A stretch of 64,000 nucleotides of DNA, taken from the NCBI RefSeq assembly GCF_020283565.1, contig NC_060065.1, forward strand, positions 38,056,409 to 38,120,408. Direction: 5' to 3'. Within the stretch, counting starts at the first letter, position 1; every line of letters starts with the position of its first letter. The stretch is from Trifolium pratense. Lineage: Eukaryota; Streptophyta; Magnoliopsida; Fabales; Fabaceae. This document shows positions 54,946-64,000 of this stretch, piece by piece. Under the pieces are notes generated by a model. It saw nothing but the letters and a program-made list of their open reading frames with translations. It was not told the DNA's origin and did not search any database. The position numbers and the translations under genes are program-made.

Positions 54946-55871
54946 TATTTCTGCCAATTGAGTTAAGCTCACGGGGACTGGTTTTTTTATATTTTATTTA
55001 GTCACATAATTGATTCCTCGTTTTAAAAATTATTCAATTTTGATATTTTATTTTTTTTGTCAAGTCAATTTTGGTATTTTATCATTAGTTTTGTGATTAA
55101 AAACGGTGATGCAACATATTTAGTTTTAAAAAGGACTCATTTAGCACATTTAAAATTCAGACAAAATAAATAGTTTTCATATTTTATAGTTAAGAATCTA
55201 TATTATTTTTGTTGTATACACAAGTCATAATTAAATACTACTTAAAACTCTTACATAACTCTATGTGTGGACAAAGATGTCTAATATCCGGGACCAATAC
55301 TATATTTGGGTGTGCGGTGACATTATACCTTCAAATTTTGGCAGAACTTTGGAGGTCTCAATTAATAATAGACTATGATATTTGTGTGTACAAAGTTCTT
55401 ATTTTAAATTCTAATATTACTTAGTCAAAAAAATAAATTCTAATATTACCAATTTTTTTTTGCATAATTTTTATTTTTGTCATTTCAAATTAAATAAAAC
55501 CGTTAAATTTAAATTCAATCTTTTTGCAGCAGATTTAATCATGATTAAAATATGCATTTGTTTATGTTATTTGAAAATGATAATTATTATTTTTATATTA
55601 TTTATAATTTAAATAGAAGATATTTTTAAACAATAAATTGCGTTTTTTATTATGTCCCATTTTTAATATTCAAATACGACCTCCAAATAGTGTGGGTCAT
55701 ATGGCTAATATCTAATTTATATTGAAAAAAATTATAAAATTTTCTTCTTTTTTTTTTAATTCCTGCACCGTGCACTAGTTAAGAATTTAAATTTAAATAT
55801 GTTTTTTTCAAGTATTGTGTGACCATATAAAAATATAAATTTTAATTTTCTTTTAATGTATAATTTTTTTT
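54946..55871. other. Intergenic, no gene seen
   Basis: A+T-rich. The 71-codon plus-strand frame at 55209 shows no domain and overlaps no recognised element; I do not support it. Confidence 0.3.
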
Positions 55872-56085
55872 AGGAGAATATTAATACGTGTCTTGAGGAC
55901 GCATGTTAAAAAGATAAATATTATAATATTTTATTAGAATTTGTAAATTTAAATTTTAAACATTGAATATTTTTTATCATTAAATGTTAAATTTTCACTT
56001 TTAAGTAGTGGTAATATGACCATTTCTTTTATTTCTCTTTTTAATTCCTTAACTAGTAATTTAAAACACCGTTAGCAAGACCTTA
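55872..56085. mobile_element. MITE, second member of the 22.8-kb family
   Basis: It begins 'aggagaatattaatacgtgt' and ends 'ccgttagcaagacctta', parallel to 22812-22975 over its whole length with indels. It carries the same 'aaattttaaacattgaatat' core. Confidence 0.6.
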
Positions 56086-57288
56086 TCAGCTATTTCGTGA
56101 TCCATCATCTCTTACTATTCTTTCTGTTGAAAAAAGAGCTTAAAAATAGTTCTCGATTATAGGAAGATATTGGAGAAATAGTCCTCAATGATTTTGGTGA
56201 TTAATTCCATTGACCTTTTTTTAACCAATTTTGGAGGCTACCTCTCTCCTTTAGCATGAAGGTCTTGCACCACTAATGACATCTACTTTTGTTTAAGCTT
56301 CACAGCTGGAATGAGAGAAAATCATCATCTAAAGATTTTTTTTCTAAAAAATAGTTTAGGGGTTAGAATTTGACAAAAAAAAAAAAATACTTTTTAAAAC
56401 AAATGAATGTATCAAAAATGTAAACCTTGATCTCTATAATCACATGCAATTTCCTTACTTTTTTGAACAAATATCAAGAAAAATAATTATGGAAAGTTTG
56501 AAATTTTAATCCATAAAATCAAAATATAAGTTAAAACTTGGCTGGACTACAAAATTGGGCAATACATTACACAGATATTGTAGGGTGAGATGAGTATTTC
56601 AACTATGCTAGTTGAGCTGAGAATTAAGGAGTTGGAGGTATAGAGTTTAAATCCTGACAAAAAAATAAAAAACTAACATAATATTGTAAGTTCGGAACAT
56701 ATTTTTCAATTTTTTTCCTATTAAAAATAATATTTAGACTAGAAAAATTCATAAAATACATTTTGAATTCTGCGGAGATAAAAGAGTGTTTGAAAGAGGG
56801 AAGAAAAAATTTCTACATATTGAAATGTGCATAATGGGCAATACATTAGGCAGATATTGAGACGGGCCTTAATTTGTTAACCGAATTTAATTTTTTTGCT
56901 TTAGTTCGAAAGAGTCTAATGAGGAAATAAACACCTTTTAAATGTAAAAAATAAAGATTTAAACTAAAAAAAATGTAAAAAATATAGATAAAACTCAACT
57001 GAAATTAAGACACTACTTTTCAAATAGCGAGTCCTATTTAGTTGTTTACCATTCATAAATCTGCTTCTTTGTTACAAGCTTGACTTCTCAAGGATTTTAC
57101 AAGCTTGAGATCTCATCCCTCTACCACTTAAACATTTCAATTCTTATAAGCTTATAAATCACCTCATTCTCACCCATGCAAGGATTATTGCAGAGCCTTA
57201 AATTCTCAGATTTAAGGACATACATAGTTTCTTTTTATATCCTTCCTCTCAAGATGATCCCTTAAAATAAAATAATTGATTTCACATT
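56086..57288. other. Intergenic, no gene seen
   Basis: 'gggcaatacatta..cagatattg' occurs twice (about 56557 and 56837). No coding, RNA or intact mobile feature is supported. Confidence 0.3.
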
Positions 57289-57293
57289 AGTTC

Positions 57294-57636
57294 TGTTAAA
57301 TATGCTTGGATCTCATTCCCAAAAGATAGCTCATAGGGTGAGATTGCCCTCACATATTTATATACTTCACATCTCGGGAACCTAAGCAATGTGAGACTTC
57401 CAACACAACAACACAACAATCAACATATTCAACACCCACCCTCACGCCTAGCGTGTCCTGGGTCAAATGATCACATTGTAGTTTTTAACCCGGCTCTGAT
57501 ACCATGTTAAATATGCTTGGATCTCATCCCAAAAGCTAGCTCATAGGGTGAGATTGCCCTCACATATTTATACACTTCACATCACGGGAACCTAAGCAAT
57601 GTGGGACTTCCAACACAACAATCAACATATTCAACA
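57294..57636 (-). mobile_element. Complete TRIM retroelement with 5-bp target duplication
   Basis: 343 bp. The LTRs are 57636-57505 (5', 132 bp) and 57434-57294 (3', 141 bp), both starting TGTTGAATATG and ending TTTAACA on the minus strand. The primer site TGGTATCAGAGC (57504-57493) is directly after the 5' LTR and the purine tract GAGGGTGGG directly before the 3' LTR. AGTTC is duplicated at 57289-57293 and 57637-57641. The LTRs differ by a few substitutions and an extra 'acaacac' unit, so the insertion is fairly young. It needs proteins supplied by other elements. Confidence 0.95.
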
Positions 57637-57844
57637 AGTTCCTTAGTTCCTTAATGAATAAAAGTTTCACTTTAATTCCTTAAAGATATATTTGTTTGCC
57701 ACATTGATCCCTTTCTATTTGTTTTTTGCCAAAAACATTAACTTTTGCAGATGTGGCAAATTGGTGGCATTGTTGTGTTGCAGAGAGGAAATATTTTCGT
57801 TAAAAAAAATGAAGAGAAAATGATAGATTTTACTCATCTATCAT

Positions 57845-57846
<2 letters not shown>

Positions 57847-57875
<29 letters not shown>
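57847..57875. repeat. (CT)n microsatellite
   Basis: About 29 bp of CT, just before a purine-rich 'ggagagagatag'. Confidence 0.9.
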
Positions 57876-57929
57876 ATTTTCTTTCTAAATTTTGGAGAGA
57901 GATAGAAACAAAATGTGGTAATAGAGACG

Positions 57930-58490
57930 GAGAGCAAGCATGACAACGGGGTGGGGATGAATTTTGCCCTCCCCAACTCGAAATCCATAAAGTCCGGGTT
58001 TCTCCAAATTCATCCCAATTCCAAGCGGGAATAAAAAATATAACCTCAAACCCATACCCAACGGGGATCAGGTATCTCTATGAGGTTCGGGTATCCCCGT
58101 TAGGCCTCTTTCCACATGAATTTTGATATTTTTTTATTAAAAAAAAATTAATAACACAAAATTATTTTATTTCAACAATATTTTTTTTAAATAAAGAAAA
58201 GAAATTGAGAAAATGGTTTATTTATTACTCAAATTAAAATAAACATATGAAGTAATTTAAGAGATTGTTTAAGAGTTTTTTAATTTAAAATAGGTAAAAT
58301 ATAATTTTAATATAAGCGGGGCAGATTCAGGGACGAGTTCGAGGTGAGTATCAATGCTCCTATTATCTGTCCCAACCCCGTCTTTTGAAATCGGGGAAAA
58401 CCCAAACCCAAACCCAAATCCAGTCAACTCGGATTTTCCCCGTCAAAGCGGGTAGGATTTTGACGGGTACCGCGAACATGAGTTTTATGA
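57930..58490. mobile_element. Degraded hAT-like element
   Basis: 'catgacaacggggtgggg' on the left and 'ccccgtcaaagcgggtaggattttgacgg'-type sequence on the right, with 'ggggat/atcccc' subterminal blocks and an A+T core, resemble the 30.8-kb element. Terminal bases and target duplication could not be defined. Confidence 0.5.
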
Positions 58491-59835
58491 TGTTTTCTCT
58501 CTAGGCCTCCCATGTATCATTTATATCCCCAAATATTTCAATTTTGCCCTTGCTAAAAACTTCGGTTCGCAGAAGCCGAAGTTTTTTCTAGTTTAAATTC
58601 AGGGAAAATTCGGTTAACAGAAACCGAATTTTTTTTTCAAGGCATAAAAAAAATGGTTCGTAGCAACTGAAGTTTTTATTGAAGGGCAAAAAAGTAAAAT
58701 ACAGGGGGGAAAAGAACCATGGGAGGCCTAAAGAGAAAACATCGAGTTTTATTACCATGCCTAATGGAGAGAATGATAGAAGGAGATCCAAGTCCGATAG
58801 ATGTAGAGAAAATGGAAAGAGATAATCAAATTTGCCTATACCCTACCCTACCACAACACTAATATTGATTACTTTAGAAAGTTCTCAACATAATATTGTT
58901 TAATAAGTACTATATATTAATGAAATAAAATGACCAATATAACTAGTGATTATCGAATAGCATGGAGAAGTAAATTTTAATTACACAAAGAATAGTAGTG
59001 TTTCATACCCTAGAGTATTTGAATGAGAAGTCATTATCAACAATTTTAAGTTTGGATTTAACTTAATAATACAAACATTGTTAAAATTCTTGAATAAGAA
59101 CTTTGTCACCTATATAATCCTAGGCCTATTCATTTTATAGCTTGTGCCCATAATCTATAAAGAAAAAAGATATTCCCTACTCTAGTTCAAGAAAGGGTCA
59201 ATATAAACATAAAACGTGTGTGGGGAAAAAATGATGTAGCTTTATTTTGCCTAACTTTTTTTGACAATGTAGCATGTGGGGATTCAAGTTAGTTAGCCAA
59301 AATCTGGCCTTAGCTGTCTTTCATATTCATAATTCAAGATCAAACTAAAATAGCCATATAGCTATGACTTTAGGAGTGGTTAGGTTGCAAGATTGCAAGT
59401 CAGCCCCCACTTCTTTTTGAATTACACTAGTCCTATATTGCACTTTGCTGCTAGTCAATATTGCTCTAAACAGATGCTCTCCACAAAAAACTCCGTCAAT
59501 AGATGCAAATTGACATCCTATTAAAAAAAACCGTCCCTACTTGAGCTATCGGAGCCCAACTCTCACTCAATCTTTTACGTACCTAAAAATAATTATATTA
59601 ATTAAACGTAAATATTTGTAAAGAGAATATATTATTATATTTTATCATTAATTTCATAAATATTTATTTATTTCGATTATTAGTATCAAACTATTAAAAA
59701 CATTCTGTTAAAAATATATTAAAAAACATGTTTTAGGCCAATTAAAAAATCGGTGTTGGGCCTAATTAAAAAATCTGCTTTGGACCAATGCACCAATTGA
59801 ATTTTTCATTTTTATGATTAATAGATATTTGATTT
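58491..59835. other. Intergenic with small hairpins
   Basis: 58555-58660 has three hairpins of the form 'aacttcggttcgcagaagccgaagtt', 'attcggttaacagaaaccgaat' and a decayed third. These may be pieces of a foldback element. The remainder is A+T-rich and no gene is seen. Confidence 0.4.
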
Positions 59836-60680
59836 TTTCCTCTCTAAACCCCCCATGTTTCTTGCAGGCCCCTTGGAATTCCCATTTTGCCCTCATATTT
59901 TTTGGAAAATATTATCCAAAATTTATATATTTTTGGAATCTATTTTCCAAAATAGACTAAAATGTAGTTTTCAGATCTATCTTTTTTCAATAACATTCCA
60001 GTGTTTCAGATTCTATTTTTCAAAAAGTTAACTATTTTGAAAAATGTTTTTCAAAAATTCAAATATTTCGAAATGCAGAATCCCAAATTGCTTTGAAAAA
60101 CATTTTCCAAAGTTATTTTAGAAAACGTTCTTTGAAATCCTGTTATCTGTGATTAGAACCGCAAATTTGCTATTCTAACCTGATTTTTCATCAATCTCAA
60201 TAATAAAAAAAATTGAAATACATCAAAAGTAGCATACAATAAAAGGTGTATAACAGACTTGCTGTAAAACATCATGCTTGTCTGCAAGTGTCCATAAACA
60301 ATAACTCACATCCATCAACACGATTATATTTTGGATTATGTTTGGAGATTGATTAGTGTTAAAAACATGATAAAAATGATTGAGAGTGATGAAAAATCAA
60401 GTTAGACCAGCAAATTTGTGGTTCTGATAACATATAACTGAATTTCAGGAAACTTTTTCCGAAATAGTTAACTTTTTAGAAAATAGAATCCGAAACACTG
60501 GAATGTGAATGAAAAAATATAGATCTAAAAACCACATTTTAGTCTATTTTGGAAAATGGATTCCAAAAAAATATAAATTTTGAAAAACATTTTCCAAAAA
60601 CTATTTATGAGGGCAAAATTGGAATTTCAGGATGGCTGGAAGAAACAGGGGGGTGGAAAGAGAAAAATTCTAGATATTTT
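59836..60680. mobile_element. Foldback element with about 250-bp inverted repeats
   Basis: The left arm (59836 to about 60120: 'ttccaaaatagactaaaatg', 'cattccagtgtttcagattc') is inverted in the right arm (about 60440-60680: 'gaatccgaaacactggaatg', 'cattttagtctattttggaa'). Outermost motifs 'ccccccatgtttcttgc' and 'gaagaaacaggggggtgg' match imperfectly. Confidence 0.75.
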
Positions 60681-60945
60681 TGATCCATCTAATATTATTA
60701 ACATTCAAATTTATGATGGTTGCTTTTTGTATGGACCCCGGACTGCTTTTCTACGTAGTAGGCAATTCCAAAAACTATTTATGAGGACAAAATTGGAATT
60801 TCGGGGGGGGGGGGGGCTGGGAGAAACATGGGGGGTGGAAAGAGAAAAATTCTAGATATTTTTGATCCATCTAATATTATTACCATTCAAATTTATGATT
60901 GTTGCTCTTTGTAATGACCCGGACCCCTTTTTTACGTAGTAGACA
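60597..60945. repeat. About 178-bp tandem duplication of the foldback end
   Basis: 'aaaactatttatgaggacaaaattggaatttc' and following sequence through 'gaccc' occur twice (60597 and about 60773). The second copy carries a run of about 14 G where the first has 'aggatgg'. Other differences are few. Confidence 0.85.
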
Positions 60946-61789
60946 ATTTTGACGTTGTACCTTACGATTTTCTCTACTCCCATATTTAGTAGAATTTTTG
61001 CCTTCCGTGGAAATCGAACCACATACCATGATTGGTCAAGAGTTGAGTTTATTCCGAGACAAGAAGGTTGATTATAGTCTAACTAAAGCTTTATCTTTAA
61101 CCACTTTTTGTTGAAATATGTTAAGTGTGAGTTAAAATTCTACATTAGATGGAAGAGTTGAGATTGTACAATATATAAGTGAGATGCCCTGTAAATTGAA
61201 TGTCTTTAAGATTTTGAATGAAAATGTGGGTGTTTATCACACTTGTGTAATTGTTCCTTAACTCAATACGGTGATCCAATCTAGTGAAGTTTTCCCTAGG
61301 ACCCAACGATGATATAAGTCCCGATTCAACTTGATGGATGAGCAATGAAATTGTCTCACATTTAAAAGAATATGTTAAGATATACAGTATGAGGTGTGTG
61401 TTATCCAACTATTTTAGAGTTTAATTGTGTAAGGTGTATATTATCTAAATGTGTTCTGCTATATATGATTAGAGACAAAAAGTACATTTGGGCTTCTTTA
61501 CAAATGACAATTTTGATATATTTAAGAATTACACTGACAAAATTTAAAGACAAAAATATTTGTTTATTTCGACATAAATCAAGAAAGAAAATGAAGATTT
61601 ACACTTAATGTTGTTGCGCAAAATTGTTAATTTAGAGCCTTAATGTTGTTCCATCAACGATCTGCCAGGGCATGAGCGCCGCCTCTCAATTCTCCATCAA
61701 CAAACAACATTTTCTCATTCAATTTTCAAATTGGTGCACACTATTGCATATCATCATCAAAATCCTATTGGTCATCATGGATTTGGCTT
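60946..61789. other. Intergenic, no gene seen
   Basis: No supported gene. The short open frames at 61.1-61.6 kb have no recognisable domain. Confidence 0.3.
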
Positions 61790-62320
61790 GGTCAAGCATG
61801 GCCTTTCATGCTATAGAGTGTGAATTAAATTATGGGGATAAACAACCATCCCCTTGTCTTTCACGTGAATTAAATTATGGGGATAAACAACCATCCCAAC
61901 GTGATGTTAGCATGCCAGGCAACAATTCTTCATCAGCCGTTGGTGCAAAAATTGCGACGGCAAACCATCAATTGACGGGTATTAACGGAGATGCAGCAAC
62001 AGATGCCGCGAATTTGAAAAAAATATATTTTACTCAAGCCTTAAGTAATGCTTATGCTTATGATGTGCCAATTAGCCAACTTCCGAAACCTAGCTTAAAA
62101 GGAGATGATGTTGCTATATATTAAAATCCCTCAAGAGGAATATAAGGCGGGCTTGGAAGATTGTCAAAATCACTTTCACGGTAGATGGTTGTTATCAAAG
62201 GGTGATCCACCTCTCACACTTCAAGACTTGCGTGCCAAATCTTATCTTAATCTTAATCTTATCTTAATAATATACAAACTCAAAACCATGTTAGGGAAAG
62301 AAAGCTTATTTGTCCACCTC
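61790..62320 (+). pseudogene. DUF4283 (LINE ORF1-type) fragment
   Basis: From about 61790 the frame reads ..AYAYDVPISQLPKPSLKGDD, and after a 4-bp insertion near 62117 it resumes as KIPQEEYKAGLEDCQNHFHG and RWLLSKGDPPLTLQDLRAK. That second part matches the nucleic-acid-binding DUF4283 domain found in ORF1 of plant LINEs. A 48-bp tandem duplication (ELNYGDKQPS twice, 61821-61890) lies in the linker. It breaks off after 62250. The ATG at 61672 belongs to the same open frame but the true start is unknown. Confidence 0.7.
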
Positions 62321-64000
62321 TAACCACATTCTTGCCAAATCATCATTAATTAATATTACTTTCATTCCATATTTAGCTTATGGTGCCAACTTGGATGCTT
62401 GAGTTGGAAGAAAAATTTAAATTTTGAATTTCCCTCTTCTTTTGGTTTTGTTGGGTCTTATTTTTGCATTCAAACAAGTGAAAAACTGATCTGGCCCAGT
62501 TGTTGAAGCTTATTCCTCTCTGACTCTTATCAGTACACTCCCAGCGGATTTTATGGCTTTAATCGATATCTCTTCAACGTTGAACAGAACAGAGCAACCA
62601 AATTCAAATTTCCCCTTCAATCTCTCACTCTGTTCTTTATCTTCTCTCATTTTTTTTGGATTGCTTCATTTCTCCTTCTCTTTTGACAAATCCAGCAACG
62701 GGAAAGAATGAGGAATCATCGCACACGTCGGAGGCGAGAAAGAATGAGTAATCAGCATACACAAAGACGTTAAGGTAAGCTGAATGTCATTTATGTTTTG
62801 GATTTAATTTTTTGATTGTGAATGTGAACACTCACAAAGTGCTTGATGAAATGTCTCAATATGAAAACCAGGCTTTGTGGTATTCTTCTTCAATGTTGAG
62901 TATTCTTTCATTATTTGTTCAATTTATGCTTCCAACATAAGAGATTATTCGAACCCGATCTCATTTTCATTTCAGGAAAGAAAGTTCTTAGAAAGTTCTT
63001 AGGTGACAGATGGGTTCCTCTGTGTTTAAAGGAATTTGATCCCTTTTAGGAAAGAAAGTTCTTAAAACTCATAAAGGTCTCAAACTTTTGGTCATTTTGT
63101 CTCAATATGAAAGTTCTCATTTTGTTTTTTTTTTTTTTTTGCATCAATTCATTTCTTTCTTGGTGCTTGAAATATGCAGGAGCTAAAAGTAATGGAAATA
63201 AGAAAAATTATAGCTTTCTGGGATTTTGTTCATCAATCATTTCATAAAGGATGTTTCAGGTAACATAAAGCATATGCAATTTTAGGTAACACATGAAGCA
63301 TGAGATTAAATATGTATTTACTATTATAAACATAAAGCAAAAACAATTTCAGGAAACACATGATTGAATGTTTAAGAAACATGAGATTAATTGCTTTTGT
63401 GAACTTCTCAATACTTTTTTAATACTTTTTTTATGTGTTTACATGGAGTTTTGATAACATCTTTAATTATAAAATTTCTTATGATAATTCTTTTGATTTT
63501 TTCCCCTTCTTTGAGTTAACCACACGGCAACAATATCTTTTTTGCCCTTATTTCTTCTATTCTTCAATCTGTTTTATGTTTTAGTTTTGATTCGATTTCA
63601 TTTTTTTTTCCTGTTTATTGATTTTGATTTCGCATGAGATTGACTGTTCATTTCCTATGTAATTCTTATAATCCATGAGATTGGGTAGTGCTTTGTGTCA
63701 AGACGGTTAGTATTGAAGTTGTAAGAGGGTTGTTGGTTTGCTGCATTTATTCCATTTGCTTACCTTCATAACATGGCCTTAATTGTGTACATTAGGCAAC
63801 TACCCATAACCTAGCCAACTTTCGAATAAACCAATGCAAAAAATCTATATGAAGTCACTTCTTTTTATGAGCTATGAAATATAGTAGTGAATGTACTTCT
63901 TTAATGATTTCCACTTTGAGTTTCTATGAATCTAATTAAGCAGTGTTAACAAGAATGTCAAATTGTTGCAGATGTGTACAACTAATGGTACAAAGTCAAA
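62321..64000 (+). other. Possible 5' end of a gene running off the window
   Basis: 62560-62776 looks like a plant 5' exon: pyrimidine-rich (Tctcactctgttctttatct), then a tiny frame (MRNHRTRRRRERMSNQHTQRR) ending TTAAG|GTAAGC, a good donor. Candidate acceptors follow at about 63180 (ATATGCAG|GAGC) and 63972 (TTGTTGCAG|ATG), and a donor at about 63260 (TTTCAG|GTAAC). No long coding exon is present before the edge, so this could be a 5' UTR or a non-coding RNA. Repeated 'ggaaagaaagttctta' occurs near 62978 and 63050. Confidence 0.35.

Overview
This window is plant nuclear DNA. It is strongly A+T-rich, its genes carry GT-AG introns and plant TATA boxes, and most of it is transposon debris. The repeats (short SINEs with a tRNA-like promoter, TRIM elements with a TGGTATCAGAGC primer site, Stowaway MITEs, hAT and Mutator-type non-autonomous elements, LINE fragments) and the gene families suggest a legume euchromatic arm, most likely Medicago or a close relative. 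That assignment is inference; no database was searched.

Five genes look functional or potentially functional. On the minus strand at 2.7-4.0 kb is an RRM plus CCCH zinc-finger RNA-binding protein of the RBMX2/C3H25 type, whose last exons I cannot place. On the minus strand at 5.2-6.9 kb is a three-exon cis-prenyltransferase with a likely plastid transit peptide. On the plus strand at 13.0-14.1 kb is a type-1 non-specific lipid transfer protein with a TRIM in its intron. On the plus strand at 25.3-26.1 kb is a four-exon RING finger protein with a C-terminal membrane anchor. On the minus strand at 46.3-50.2 kb is a seven-exon neprosin-domain (DUF239) secreted protein. A sixth small gene, a secreted S-protein-homologue-like protein, lies on the minus strand at 36.5-36.9 kb.

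The rest is broken genes and mobile DNA. 14.7-18.5 kb is a stack of hAT, MULE and other terminal-inverted-repeat (TIR) elements. 19.3-22.7 kb holds an orphan RING last exon fused to a 1.7-kb inverted repeat and a duplicated candidate first exon. 26-36 kb is LINE remnants around a subtilase pseudogene that is flanked by a large inverted duplication of its own 3' end. 36.5-38.6 kb is an inverted pair of the small secreted gene (one intact, one broken), with a subtilase active-site fragment between two direct repeats in the spacer. 40.1-45.5 kb holds a 1.16-kb tandem duplication, a MULE with a perfect 9-bp target duplication, and a hAT insertion whose right side is replaced by a 435-bp copy of its left flank. 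50-64 kb is mainly LINE, TRIM and foldback remnants; a possible 5' exon of another gene runs off the right edge.

I see no operon-like cooperation between the genes, as expected for a plant. The most notable theme is three independent inverted duplications of gene fragments in about 20 kb (19.6-21.3, 29.1-35.3 and 36.5-38.6 kb). Each could be transcribed into double-stranded RNA against related genes. That is a hypothesis; I see no direct sign of small-RNA production.
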